64,000 nucleotides of DNA from Pelagibius sp. Alg239-R121 (GTDB lineage Bacteria > Pseudomonadota > Alphaproteobacteria > Kiloniellales > Kiloniellaceae), in contig NZ_CAMZOF010000008.1 in the NCBI RefSeq assembly GCF_947331435.1, positions 248,001 through 312,000 on the forward strand. The letters run 5' to 3'. The notes under the pieces are model-generated. The model saw nothing but the letters and a program-made list of their open reading frames with translations, searched no databases and was not told where the DNA came from. Made by a program: the position numbers and the translations under genes. Within the stretch, counting starts at the first letter, position 1, and every line of letters begins with the position of its first letter. This document shows positions 43,077-51,535 of the stretch, piece by piece.

Positions 43077-43568
43077 TTAGCGTGGCCCTGGAGCAGTAGG
43101 TTCGAGAAATTTCTCCATGGCATAGTTATGGATCGCGACGCCGGAGATATCCAGCTCGCGCCTTGAAACAACGACAAAGCCTCTTTTCAAAAAGAAACGC
43201 CGCGCTGCTTCGCTTGCTTCGGTATACAGTCGGTGCATGCCATGAGTTTGTGCCGTCTGTTCCAAGGCATCGTAAAGTACGGACGTGACGTTCTTTACGG
43301 CAGCCTCTGGCGCGCAATAAAGGAAATGGATGTGACCATCCGGTTCCAGATCGGCAAAAGCGATCGGAACATCTGAAGCCTCTATCGCAACAAGCCGGAT
43401 TCGGCCGTCTTCGCTCATAAGGTGAAAGCTCTCTGCGCTTGGGCAGAGAGACGCCCAGGCCGTGACCTGGGCTGGCGTGTAGTCACGGCTGCCGATCTGC
43501 TCGACCGACCGCCGATAGAGGTTTTGAAGGCTGATTGCGTCGTGTTTCTCGTAGGCGCGAATTATCAC
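43077..43568 (-). CDS. GNAT family N-acetyltransferase
   Basis: 163 aa, GTG start. GNAT fold with the acetyl-CoA binding block HFLYCAPEAAVKNVTSVLYDAL (split motif A, APEAAVKNV in place of the usual Q/R-x-x-G-x-G/A) near 82-103 and TEASEAARRFFLKRGF near 117, typical for YafP/YedL-type members. Substrate unknown. 50 bp after the GcvT-like gene and 46 bp before the MFS gene. Confidence 0.82.
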   Translation of the reverse strand: MIIRAYEKHDAISLQNLYRRSVEQIGSRDYTPAQVTAWASLCPSAESFHLMSEDGRIRLVAIEASDVPIAFADLEPDGHIHFLYCAPEAAVKNVTSVLYDALEQTAQTHGMHRLYTEASEAARRFFLKRGFVVVSRRELDISGVAIHNYAMEKFLEPTAPGPR

Positions 43569-43617
43569 GTGGCACTGCTGCTTTCATTCCGAATGCAACT
43601 GGATTTGCCTCGTCGTT

Positions 43618-44724
43618 TTACGCGTGTGTCCGGGTTTTGTCGCGGTCGAAAAAGGGAATGGCTTCGACAACTGCGCCGCACGCGAGCTCCTCGCTGTCGA
43701 CTTCCAACCGCGTTCCGGGGGCGATTGCGTCAGGATGCAGATGCACGAGGGCGAGAGATTTGCTTAAGCGATGAGACCACGCGGGACTGTTGACCACGCC
43801 TACGTTTCTGCCATCCAAGAGAAGCTTTTCGCCGTCCGCAAGCGCGTCGCCGTGGTCGGCGGCGATACCTGCCAGCTTAAAGCGTTCCTGTCCTTCCAGA
43901 GCGTAGACCGCATCCTTGCCCCTGAAATTCCCTTTCTTCCGGCTGACCGTAAAACCAAGGCCAACCTCCCAAGGGCTGTGCTCGCTGGTCATGTCGTAGC
44001 CGAAAAACAGCAGGGCCGCTTCGACCCGCACTTTGTCCAGTGCCGTGAAGGAACAGGGCAAGACTCCCTGGGACTTGCCACGCCCCAGGATGTTGTCCCA
44101 GATGTTGCAAACAACAGATTGGTCCGCGAAGATCTCATACCCGCGTTCGCCGGAATAGCCTGTGCGGGAAATGCGGCACGGATGGCCGAAGAGCTCGCTT
44201 TTCAGATGATGAAAGTACTTGAGGTCGCCCAGGTCAATGGACGCATGGGCGTTGAGCAGGTCCAGCGCCTTGGGCCCTTGGAGGGAGATGTTGTGGAGGC
44301 TGTCATCGAGTTCGATTTCGACGTTCTTTCCTTCTGCGGATTCCTGTAAGCGTTCCATGCTTTCTCCGGAACCGTGGCATAGCATCCACTCATCTCCGCC
44401 ATTGTTGGCAATGATGGCATCGTCACAGACGTGGCCGGAATTCGTGAGGATCGCGCCATAGGCCGACTGTCCCGGCGTGACCCTAGTCATGTCTCTGGTG
44501 ATGACATGGTCGACGACCTCTGCGGCGCCGGGGCCGCGCAGAAAGACCTTTTTAAGCGGCGACATGTCGAACAGACCAGCGGCCTCGCGTACCGCGTCAT
44601 GCTCGGCATTGGGGTCGCTATTGTAAGTCCAGGCGGTGCCCATGCCGTTCCAGTCCTCAAGACCGGAACCCAATTCACGGTGCCGTGACGCCAATGCGGA
44701 GGTGCGCGATAGTTCAGTCGTCAT
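43618..44724 (-). CDS. GcvT-like aminomethyltransferase / demethylase
   Basis: 368 aa. Folate-binding GcvT fold: AAGLFDMSPLKKVFLRGP near 48, YSGERGYEIF near 192, and a C-terminal GcvT_C barrel. It transfers a methyl or methylene group to tetrahydrofolate; besides the glycine cleavage T protein, the family includes DmdA and dimethylglycine/sarcosine enzyme domains. Neither gcvH nor gcvP is nearby, and it is paired (52 bp) with an MttB-like methyltransferase, so demethylation of an N-methylated substrate is more likely than glycine cleavage. Confidence 0.87.
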   Translation of the reverse strand: MTTELSRTSALASRHRELGSGLEDWNGMGTAWTYNSDPNAEHDAVREAAGLFDMSPLKKVFLRGPGAAEVVDHVITRDMTRVTPGQSAYGAILTNSGHVCDDAIIANNGGDEWMLCHGSGESMERLQESAEGKNVEIELDDSLHNISLQGPKALDLLNAHASIDLGDLKYFHHLKSELFGHPCRISRTGYSGERGYEIFADQSVVCNIWDNILGRGKSQGVLPCSFTALDKVRVEAALLFFGYDMTSEHSPWEVGLGFTVSRKKGNFRGKDAVYALEGQERFKLAGIAADHGDALADGEKLLLDGRNVGVVNSPAWSHRLSKSLALVHLHPDAIAPGTRLEVDSEELACGAVVEAIPFFDRDKTRTHA

Positions 44725-44776
44725 GAGATTTCTCCCCTAGGTATGAATGTCTTGCTAATGATTGACGGCCTTCAGG

Positions 44777-46360
44777 TCAGTACCACTCGTCTCCTACGGC
44801 CTGTTTCTTCCGTGTCATGAAATCAAGAAGGGCCTCGTCGGTCGCCGGATCCATTGGCGGTGCCTGGTATTGAGCCAGCATTTCTTTCCAGCGCCTATTG
44901 GCCCGCTGTTCGATTGTCTGACAGCCGTTTTCTTCCCACTGTTCGAAGGAAGAGGTGTCGGCCAGATCGGACTGATAGTTGGCGGTTTCGAAGTTCTGCA
45001 AGGTATGGGGAATGCCGAAGAAGTTCTCGCCCGGTCCGGCCTGCCGGTAGGCTTCGGTGCCGAGCTGGTTGTCATTGATGGTGAGCCCCGAGAGGCTGCG
45101 TTGCATCATTCCGCATCGATCCAGGTCCATGACGAACTTCTCGTAGCCTATGGTCAGGCCGCCCTCGAGCCAGCCGGCGGCATGTAGAACGTAGTTGGCG
45201 CCGGCCATCAGACCAGCCGTCATGCTGTCGGCTGATTCCTGCATGGCCTGTCCATCGGCAACCTTGGAGGCGGTCAGATGCCCGCCGCATCGCAATGGCA
45301 GCCCCAGCCGCCGGCAGAGCTGGCCGATGGCAAGTGCGGAGAGATTGGCCTCGGGCGTACCGAAAGTAGGGGCGCCGGACTTCAGATCAACCGTGGTGAG
45401 GAAGTTGCCGTAAACCACGGGCGCGCCCTTTCGCACAAGCTGGCTGAGCGCAATGCCCACCATGGCTTCTGCGTGGGCCTGGGCGATCAGCGCTGGTTGT
45501 GTGACCGGACCCATGGCGCCTCCCAGGATGAAGGGTGAGAGAACGATGCCCTGGTTGGCGCAGGCGTAGGCTTTCAGTGCGCCGGTCATGATTTCGTCGA
45601 ACACGAGGGGCGAGTTGACGTTGATATTGCCCTGGATGACGCAGTGCTTTTCAAGGGTTTCCGCGCCGAAGACGATCCGCGCCATCTCAATGGAGTCTTC
45701 GGCACGTTGCGGCGCAGTGACCGAACCCATAAAGGGTTTTGTCGAATACCGCAGGTGCGCGTAGACCATATCCAGGTGACGCTTGTTGACGGGGATATCG
45801 ACCGGTTCACACACCGTGCCTCCGGAATGGTGGAGCCAGGGCGTAACGTCGGCGAGCTTCACAAAGTTTCGGAAATCCTCGAGCGTCGCGTACCGGCGGC
45901 CATTGTCGAGATCCGAGACGAAGGGCGGGCCGTAGGCTGGTGTAAAGACTACGTGATCGCCACCGATCGTGATCGTTTTTGCAGGGTCACGGGCGAACAT
46001 ACGAAATTGACCGGGGGCACTGCTGCAGAGAGACCGGGCATGACCGGGATCGAAACGTATACGGCTGCCGTTTACTGAGGCGCCGGCCTGCTTGAAAAGC
46101 GCCAGGGCTTCTTCGTCGCCGCGTATTTCGATACCGATTTCCTGCAGGATCCAATCGGCGTGATTTTCCAGGGCAATGAGGTTTTCTTCATCCAGGAGAT
46201 CATACAGTGGTGTTCTGCGGGTGAGAAAAGCGGGGCCATTTTGGGTGCTGCCGTCGACACGTCGTTTTATGCGCCCGGAGCGTCCACCGCTGCGGCCGCC
46301 TCTGCGACCTCGCCGTAGGCTGGAAGAGGTTGGTTCTGGTATCGCCTTTGTCGCGGGCAT
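44777..46360 (-). CDS. MttB-family (non-pyrrolysine) methyltransferase
   Basis: 527 aa from ATG 46360; the frame opens six codons earlier. Member of the trimethylamine methyltransferase superfamily, TIM-barrel with RRTPLYDLLDEE near 48, HHSGGTVCEPVDIP near 175, VINVNSPL-type strand near 245 and GTPEANLSALAIGQL near 336. The N terminus carries an Arg/Gly-rich tail (about 15-35), common in alphaproteobacterial members. No in-frame amber is present, so it cannot contain pyrrolysine; such homologues demethylate glycine betaine, carnitine, proline betaine and similar compounds. No corrinoid protein gene is next to it. First gene of the minus-strand operon. Confidence 0.88.
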   Translation of the reverse strand: MPATKAIPEPTSSSLRRGRRGGRSGGRSGRIKRRVDGSTQNGPAFLTRRTPLYDLLDEENLIALENHADWILQEIGIEIRGDEEALALFKQAGASVNGSRIRFDPGHARSLCSSAPGQFRMFARDPAKTITIGGDHVVFTPAYGPPFVSDLDNGRRYATLEDFRNFVKLADVTPWLHHSGGTVCEPVDIPVNKRHLDMVYAHLRYSTKPFMGSVTAPQRAEDSIEMARIVFGAETLEKHCVIQGNINVNSPLVFDEIMTGALKAYACANQGIVLSPFILGGAMGPVTQPALIAQAHAEAMVGIALSQLVRKGAPVVYGNFLTTVDLKSGAPTFGTPEANLSALAIGQLCRRLGLPLRCGGHLTASKVADGQAMQESADSMTAGLMAGANYVLHAAGWLEGGLTIGYEKFVMDLDRCGMMQRSLSGLTINDNQLGTEAYRQAGPGENFFGIPHTLQNFETANYQSDLADTSSFEQWEENGCQTIEQRANRRWKEMLAQYQAPPMDPATDEALLDFMTRKKQAVGDEWY

Positions 46361-46476
46361 TGCGCATTTCTCGATCAAAACAAATTATTCCAAACCCTGT
46401 TATGCACAAAGGAATGGATTTCGAGTGTATGTTTAGGTTCCTATATCGTTGACAAAACAACGGTTATCAAAATCGC

Positions 46477-46505
46477 GCAAACCAAATAATTTGCACTTTT
46501 GGTTT
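46477..46505. promoter_or_regulatory. Probable LysR operator upstream of the MttB operon
   Basis: GCAAA (46477-46481) and TTTGC (46490-46494) form an inverted repeat with an 8-base spacer, and AAACCA (46479-46484) with TGGTTT (46500-46505) a second, wider one. Both lie between the divergent mttB-like and LysR starts, the usual place for a LysR box. Confidence 0.5.
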
Positions 46506-46525
46506 AAAAAAATTAGACCATAAAA

Positions 46526-47416
46526 ATGCGCTTTCGCTCATTCGATAACCTGCGTCTCTTTGACGTCGTCGCGCGCCATCTGAGCTTCACGTTGGCGGGC
46601 GTTGAACTGAACCTGACCAAAGGGGCCGTCAGCTATCAAATCGGCCGCCTGGAAGAGGAACTCGGCTTCAAAGTATTCGACCGTCTACACCGCAGCATCG
46701 TCTTGACGGAAAAGGGTAAAAGGCTCTGGCATGTATCCCAGGTGGCGTTTCATGATCTCGAGCGGGAGATAGCGGGTCTTCGGGAGGACACTCCGGGACG
46801 GATTACGATCGGCCTGTCGAGTTACTTTGCTTCACGTTGGCTGTCGCCACGATTGATGACTTTCATGGTCGATCATCCGGGTATCGGGCTCCGCCTGCAG
46901 CCTGTGATCGATCTCATAGATCTTCGGGCCGAAAACATCGACATGGCCATTCGTTGGGGCAAAGGCGATTGGACAGATCTGGAAGTTGAGTTGCTGTTCC
47001 ATTGCCCGGCCATACCGGTCGCTGGGGCAAAGATTGCAGACCGGATCAAGGAAACTGGAATTGCATCGGCCTTACCGGAGCTGACGTTGCTTCAGGACCG
47101 GGAGAGCAGCGTTGCCTGGCAGGATTGGCATTACGCGGCCGGATTAGCTTATCACACGGCGGGGGACGGTCTCGTCGTACCTGATCCGAACGTCCGAGTG
47201 CAGGCCGTGATCGACGGGCAGGGCGTAGCTCTAAATGACTCCCTGGTAGCACCCGAATTGTCTGCCGGTCGACTTTTCCCGATTTCGGACATCGCCCTCG
47301 ACAATTACGGATATTATCTGGCTTATCCCAAAGGCGCGCTGGGAAACCCGGATCTACGGGATTTTCGTGATTGGATTCTGTCGGAAGCAGAGTCGGAGAG
47401 GGTCATAAAACCTTAG
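46526..47416 (+). CDS. LysR family transcriptional regulator, GcvA-type
   Basis: 296 aa. N-terminal winged helix-turn-helix (about 4-64, LSFTLAGVELNLTKGAVSYQIGRLEEEL) with the VSYQI recognition-helix pattern seen in GcvA-like regulators and a LysR substrate-binding domain (about 90-290, HTAGDGLV and LAYPKG late). Divergent from the mttB-gcvT operon with an intergenic inverted repeat, so it likely controls it. GcvA resemblance fits regulation of C1/glycine-type metabolism (inference). Confidence 0.9.
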   Translation: MRFRSFDNLRLFDVVARHLSFTLAGVELNLTKGAVSYQIGRLEEELGFKVFDRLHRSIVLTEKGKRLWHVSQVAFHDLEREIAGLREDTPGRITIGLSSYFASRWLSPRLMTFMVDHPGIGLRLQPVIDLIDLRAENIDMAIRWGKGDWTDLEVELLFHCPAIPVAGAKIADRIKETGIASALPELTLLQDRESSVAWQDWHYAAGLAYHTAGDGLVVPDPNVRVQAVIDGQGVALNDSLVAPELSAGRLFPISDIALDNYGYYLAYPKGALGNPDLRDFRDWILSEAESERVIKP

Positions 47417-47436
47417 TGCAGCGCACAGCACCGCCG

Positions 47437-48150
47437 TTACTTCAAGTCCATTTCCAATCGGATGTAGTCGCCGCGATAGGTCGCTTCGGCCAGATAAATT
47501 ACGGAGCCATCGGGCGAGCAGAAGACCCGGCGCACCTCGGCGACCGGCGCGTTGACCGGAACCTGTAGGTCGCGTGCAATCTCGAGGTCGGCCGTCGAGA
47601 TGTGGAGTGTCTGGCGCGCCGTCGCAATCGTCACGCCCGGCAGGGACGTCAAAACCGGTATCGCGACTTCATTGCGGAGTTGCTCCGGCGCCTGCTGGAA
47701 GACCCGGTCATCGATAAAGATCGACGCGACGCAATAGTGCTCTCCTTCGCGCGAATGGACGCGGCGCATATGGAAATAGTGTGGGGCAGCGATACCATCA
47801 TTTTCGGTCAGGATCGGCTGTTCGTCGGATTCCGTCATGTTTGAGAGATCGGGCTTGTCGCCACTGTACATGGCAACAAGTGCGTCCAGGGTCGTCTCAA
47901 CCACGAGCTTCCGCTTACGCTCGGCGGCGGCAGTCACAAAGGTCCCGCGTCCGCGCTGGGGTGACAGCAGACCGTCTTCTGCCAGCAATCGGATGGCCTG
48001 GCGGATCGTCACGCGGGCCACGCCGAACTCACGCATGAGTGTCTCAATGGATGGCAGGATGTCCCCCGGTGTCCATTGTCCCTTGGCGATGCGTTGACGC
48101 ATCAGATCTGCCAGTTGGACATAGCGGGGAATGGGGACGTTTCCGAACAT
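47437..48150 (-). CDS. GntR family transcriptional regulator (HutC/UTRA type)
   Basis: 237 aa. GntR winged helix (about 8-75: IPRYVQLADLMRQRIAKG, LPSIETLMREFGVARVTIRQAIRLL) followed by a UTRA ligand-binding domain (about 95-237, ending VIYLAEATYRGDYIRLEMDLK in structure). Divergent from an ABC transporter/sulfatase operon, which it probably represses in response to the imported compound. Convergent with the LysR gene, 20 bp apart. Confidence 0.92.
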   Translation of the reverse strand: MFGNVPIPRYVQLADLMRQRIAKGQWTPGDILPSIETLMREFGVARVTIRQAIRLLAEDGLLSPQRGRGTFVTAAAERKRKLVVETTLDALVAMYSGDKPDLSNMTESDEQPILTENDGIAAPHYFHMRRVHSREGEHYCVASIFIDDRVFQQAPEQLRNEVAIPVLTSLPGVTIATARQTLHISTADLEIARDLQVPVNAPVAEVRRVFCSPDGSVIYLAEATYRGDYIRLEMDLK

Positions 48151-48188
48151 AAGCCTCTCGTTGCAAAGATTTTGCTTGCATTAAACAT

Positions 48189-48219
48189 CCTAATATTAGA
48201 ACGTTTAGGACATTAGAAC
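48189..48219. promoter_or_regulatory. Probable GntR operator
   Basis: CTAATATTAG (48190-48199) is a perfect 10-bp palindrome, CCTAA (48189) and TTAGG (48205-48209) form a second inverted repeat, and ATTAGAAC recurs at 48195 and 48212. This cluster sits between the divergent GntR gene and the ABC operon and fits a GntR site. Confidence 0.55.
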
Positions 48220-48318
48220 AAATAAAATGGTCAATTGGTTCTTGCATGGATCGCAATCACTGCGCAACGCGCAGTGCACATGCCAGAGCAAATACCAGAC
48301 CGATAGGGAGGAAACGAC

Positions 48319-49752
48319 ATGACAATCCGCAGAGAGAATCCCGCAAAATTCAACTTTAAAAACATTGCCCGGCGTTCGGTGCTGAAAGGTGCCGTCTCCG
48401 GCGCGGCTCTGTTGGCGGCGCCAGCCATCTTTAGTGGCCGCGCGCAGGCCGCCGGCAAGTATATGGATCTTGAATCGCTTCGCGGCGCGAACATCGATTG
48501 GCGTCAGGCGGAAGGTGCGAAGATCACTATCGGAGTCATTCCGGCCGGCTACTTCAAGAACCTTGAAGCGGTGCTGCCCGACTTTGCGGAGCTGACCGGC
48601 ATCGACGCCAGACTGGAAATGACGCCTCCGGGTCAGATCCGCCAGAAAGCGGTTCTGGATCTTTCATCCGGTACGGGTACCTGGGCAAGCCATGCCGCCG
48701 ATCCGATGTATTACCCGCTTTATGTCGCCAACAATTGGGTGGATCCGCTGGACGGGTATCTCGGAAACGGCAAACTGACGGACAACAGCTGGTTCCAATA
48801 CGAAGATATTCTGGCCGGTTGGCGCGGCGTCACCTCGGTCGATGGAAAACCCTACGGGATTCCCTTCGACGGCGAGGCGACCATCCAGGTTTACCGGAAG
48901 GATGTTTACGACAAGCTGGGCCTGAAACCTGCAGAGACCTTCGAGCAGTTCATGTCCAATGCCGAGAAGGCACACGATCCCGACAATCGGCTCTGGGGAT
49001 CGGCCCTGCGTGGCTTCCGCGGTGCTGGCCAGAATATGTACATCTATCCCTCCATCTTCCGTGCGTTCGGCGGGGAGTGGTTCGATTCCAGTGGTAGGAT
49101 GGTGGTCAACGGACCGGAAGCGGTCGCGGCCCTGGAGTGGTACGTCAAACTCCTGAACAACTACTCTCCTCAAGGTGTGGAGAACTGGAACTGGCCTGAC
49201 ATCGCCGATGCCTTTGGCCAGGGGACGGTGGCATCCTATATCGATGCGCATGGTTCGGCGGCCATCATAGCCAATCCGGAAAAATCCAAAGTGGTCGGCA
49301 AGATCGGGTTTGCCCGCTGGCCGAAAGGGCCATCCGGTAAGCGCGTCACCTCCATCTGGAACTGGAGCTTTCCGATCAATGCGGCCCTGTCGGACAAGGA
49401 TAAAGCGGCGACCTGGCTGTTTATTCAATGGGCGGCCTCCAAGGAAACCCAGGCGGCAACCTCTTATGCCTTCCCGGGTGCTTACAAGCGTACAGGCGCA
49501 AACCGGACGTCGGTTTGGGGCTTGGATGAGTACAAGGCCGTTCTCAGCGCTGCCGGTGACAATTATATCGCCGCCACCACGGAATCCTTCGCCGAGGATA
49601 CCGATGTGGAATGGCGTCCGCGCCTGCCGCAGTGGCCGGCAGTGGGTGACACCATGGCGACGGCGATCCAATCGAGCCTTGTCGGACAGTCCAGTGTGAC
49701 CGAGGCGCTCAATGAGGCCCAACGTAAGATCGATGCCGTCCTGAAGGGCTGA
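48319..49752 (+). CDS. ABC transporter extracellular substrate-binding protein (Tat-exported)
   Basis: 477 aa with a twin-arginine type signal (RRSVLKG, Arg18-Arg19, then a hydrophobic stretch and AQA cleavage near 44). Extracellular solute-binding family 1 fold; YYPLYVANNWVDPLDGYLGN near 130 and GIPFDGEATIQVYRKDVYDKLGL near 178 are typical of carbohydrate/organic solute binders. Tat export implies folding in the cytoplasm. GGAGGAAAC precedes the ATG. First gene of the operon 48319-54212 (binding protein, two permeases, ATPase, sulfatase). Confidence 0.92.
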   Translation: MTIRRENPAKFNFKNIARRSVLKGAVSGAALLAAPAIFSGRAQAAGKYMDLESLRGANIDWRQAEGAKITIGVIPAGYFKNLEAVLPDFAELTGIDARLEMTPPGQIRQKAVLDLSSGTGTWASHAADPMYYPLYVANNWVDPLDGYLGNGKLTDNSWFQYEDILAGWRGVTSVDGKPYGIPFDGEATIQVYRKDVYDKLGLKPAETFEQFMSNAEKAHDPDNRLWGSALRGFRGAGQNMYIYPSIFRAFGGEWFDSSGRMVVNGPEAVAALEWYVKLLNNYSPQGVENWNWPDIADAFGQGTVASYIDAHGSAAIIANPEKSKVVGKIGFARWPKGPSGKRVTSIWNWSFPINAALSDKDKAATWLFIQWAASKETQAATSYAFPGAYKRTGANRTSVWGLDEYKAVLSAAGDNYIAATTESFAEDTDVEWRPRLPQWPAVGDTMATAIQSSLVGQSSVTEALNEAQRKIDAVLKG

Positions 49753-49754
49753 CG

Positions 49755-50672
49755 GTGCAGTTACCTCCCAAGGTCGGGATTGGGCGCCAGCGGAGCGGTC
49801 TGTTTACCGGTGAACGGGGTTTTGCCCTGCTCATGGTAAGCCCCGGTCTGCTGGTGCTCATTCTCACGACGACCTTTCCGCTTGCCTATCTGATCTGGAG
49901 TTCGTTCCAGAACATCAACCTGGCGATGCCGTTTCTCGACGGCTTTGCCGGTTTGGACAATTACCGGAACATGATGAGCGATGGCCGCTACTGGCACGCT
50001 CAGCAATTAACCGCCATCTACACCATCTCTTCGGTTTTTCTGCAGATCGCCATCGGTCTGGGTCTGGCGCTTTTGGTCATGCAGATTCCGGCAGGTCAGT
50101 GGCTTTTCAGGATCATGGCCATTCTGCCGATCGTTCTGGCACCGGTCGTTGTGGGCCTGTTCTGGCGGACGCTGATGCTGGCGCCGGAATTCGGAATCGT
50201 CGACTTTATCGTCCGGGTGCTAGGGTTCGGATCGGTCAACTGGCTCGGCTCGCCGACGCCTGCGTTGATATCGGTGATCATTATTCACACCTGGCAATGG
50301 ACGCCCTTTGCCTTTCTGGTTTTGCTCGCCAGTCTCGCGTCGCTGCCGCCGGATATCTACGAAGCCGCGCGGATCGACAAAGCCAACGCCTTTCAACGAT
50401 TCATCCACATCACGCTGCCGCTGATCCGTCCGGCAATCATCATTGTGGTCATCATGCGTTCCATGATCGCGCTGTCGGCTTTCGCGGCGATCTTTGCTGC
50501 GACAGGCGGAGGGCCGGGGACGGCTTCCGAAATTCTCAACCTCTATGCCTACAAGACTTCCTTCGTCGAATTGAACTTCGGTTATGGTTCGGCGCTCGCC
50601 GTGTCGCTTTTGATCATCACGCTTGGCGTGTCGGGTATTCTGTTCCACCTGCGCACCGCAAAGCGCAATTGA
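49755..50672 (+). CDS. ABC transporter permease (MalF-like)
   Basis: 305 aa, GTG start 2 bp after the binding-protein stop. Six membrane helices with the cytoplasmic EAA loop (EAARIDKANAFQRFIHITLP near 202), the contact point with the ATPase. MalF/UgpA-type sugar permease. Its mate follows 11 bp later. Confidence 0.92.
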   Translation: MQLPPKVGIGRQRSGLFTGERGFALLMVSPGLLVLILTTTFPLAYLIWSSFQNINLAMPFLDGFAGLDNYRNMMSDGRYWHAQQLTAIYTISSVFLQIAIGLGLALLVMQIPAGQWLFRIMAILPIVLAPVVVGLFWRTLMLAPEFGIVDFIVRVLGFGSVNWLGSPTPALISVIIIHTWQWTPFAFLVLLASLASLPPDIYEAARIDKANAFQRFIHITLPLIRPAIIIVVIMRSMIALSAFAAIFAATGGGPGTASEILNLYAYKTSFVELNFGYGSALAVSLLIITLGVSGILFHLRTAKRN

Positions 50673-50683
50673 GGGCGACAGGA

Positions 50684-51535
50684 ATGACATCTCGCGCCTC
50701 AACCAAGTATACGCGCAATGCCATCTGGTTCGTGGCGGGCGGGCTACTCCTCTTCGTCTGGGTGATTCCGCTGATTTGGGCGGTTATCGTGTCCCTGAAA
50801 TCGGAATCGGAGGTGCTGGCCTATCCACCCAGCATCTTCTTCGAACCAACGCTCCAGAATTACAGGGATGCGCTTTTCGGTGGCGTCTCAATCCTACCGA
50901 GCCTGGGAACCAGTATGATCGTTTCGACCGCAACGACGGTCCTGACCATCGTGATTGCGGTCCCCGCTGCCTATGCCTTTGCGCGGCTGAATCTGCGTGG
51001 CAAGAAGTGGCTCGGCTTCTATACGCTGGCGACGCAGATGGTACCGCCGGTCGGTCTGGTCATTCCCTACTTTCTGATCCTCAATAAGGTCGGCTGGCTC
51101 GACAGCTATCAGGGAATGGTGACTGTTTATCTGACCTTCTCCCTGCCTTTCGCGATCTGGCTGCTGGTCTCCTACATGGAGGACATACCCTGGGAGATGG
51201 AGGAGGCAGCCTTTCTCGATAAGGCAAACCGCTTCCAGACGCTTTGGTATGTGATCCTGCCACAGGTGCGCGGCGGTATCGCGGTGACCGTTATCTTCAT
51301 ATTCCTCAATGCCTGGAATGAGTTCCTGTTTGCGGTCCAGTTGGGCGGGAACACGGTGCGGCCGGTCACGGTGGCCATGTACAACTTCGTGTCGGTCGAG
51401 CAGACGCTCTGGGCCAAGCTGAGCGCCGCTGCGCTCGTCGCCATGGTGCCGATGATCATTATTGGAATCGCTGCGCAAAAGCAGATCGTCAAGGGACTGA
51501 CGGTCGGCGCAGTGAAGGGTGGGGGACGCCGGTGA
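50684..51535 (+). CDS. ABC transporter permease (MalG-like)
   Basis: 283 aa from ATG 50684 (GGCGACAGGA upstream). The same frame is open for 195 codons back into the previous gene (50099), but those codons are antiphase noise. Six helices and EAA loop EEAAFLDKANRFQTLWYVILPQ near 175-196. MalG/UgpE type. Its TGA overlaps the GTG of the ATPase gene. Confidence 0.92.
   Translation: MTSRASTKYTRNAIWFVAGGLLLFVWVIPLIWAVIVSLKSESEVLAYPPSIFFEPTLQNYRDALFGGVSILPSLGTSMIVSTATTVLTIVIAVPAAYAFARLNLRGKKWLGFYTLATQMVPPVGLVIPYFLILNKVGWLDSYQGMVTVYLTFSLPFAIWLLVSYMEDIPWEMEEAAFLDKANRFQTLWYVILPQVRGGIAVTVIFIFLNAWNEFLFAVQLGGNTVRPVTVAMYNFVSVEQTLWAKLSAAALVAMVPMIIIGIAAQKQIVKGLTVGAVKGGGRR

Noticed and set aside
44777-46360. 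Possible pyrrolysine-containing MttB
   Set aside because: The frame has no internal amber codon, so it is a non-pyrrolysine family member.
50099-50683. 195-codon upstream extension of the second permease
   Set aside because: It overlaps the first permease in another frame; the ATG at 50684 has a ribosome site and the proper first helix.
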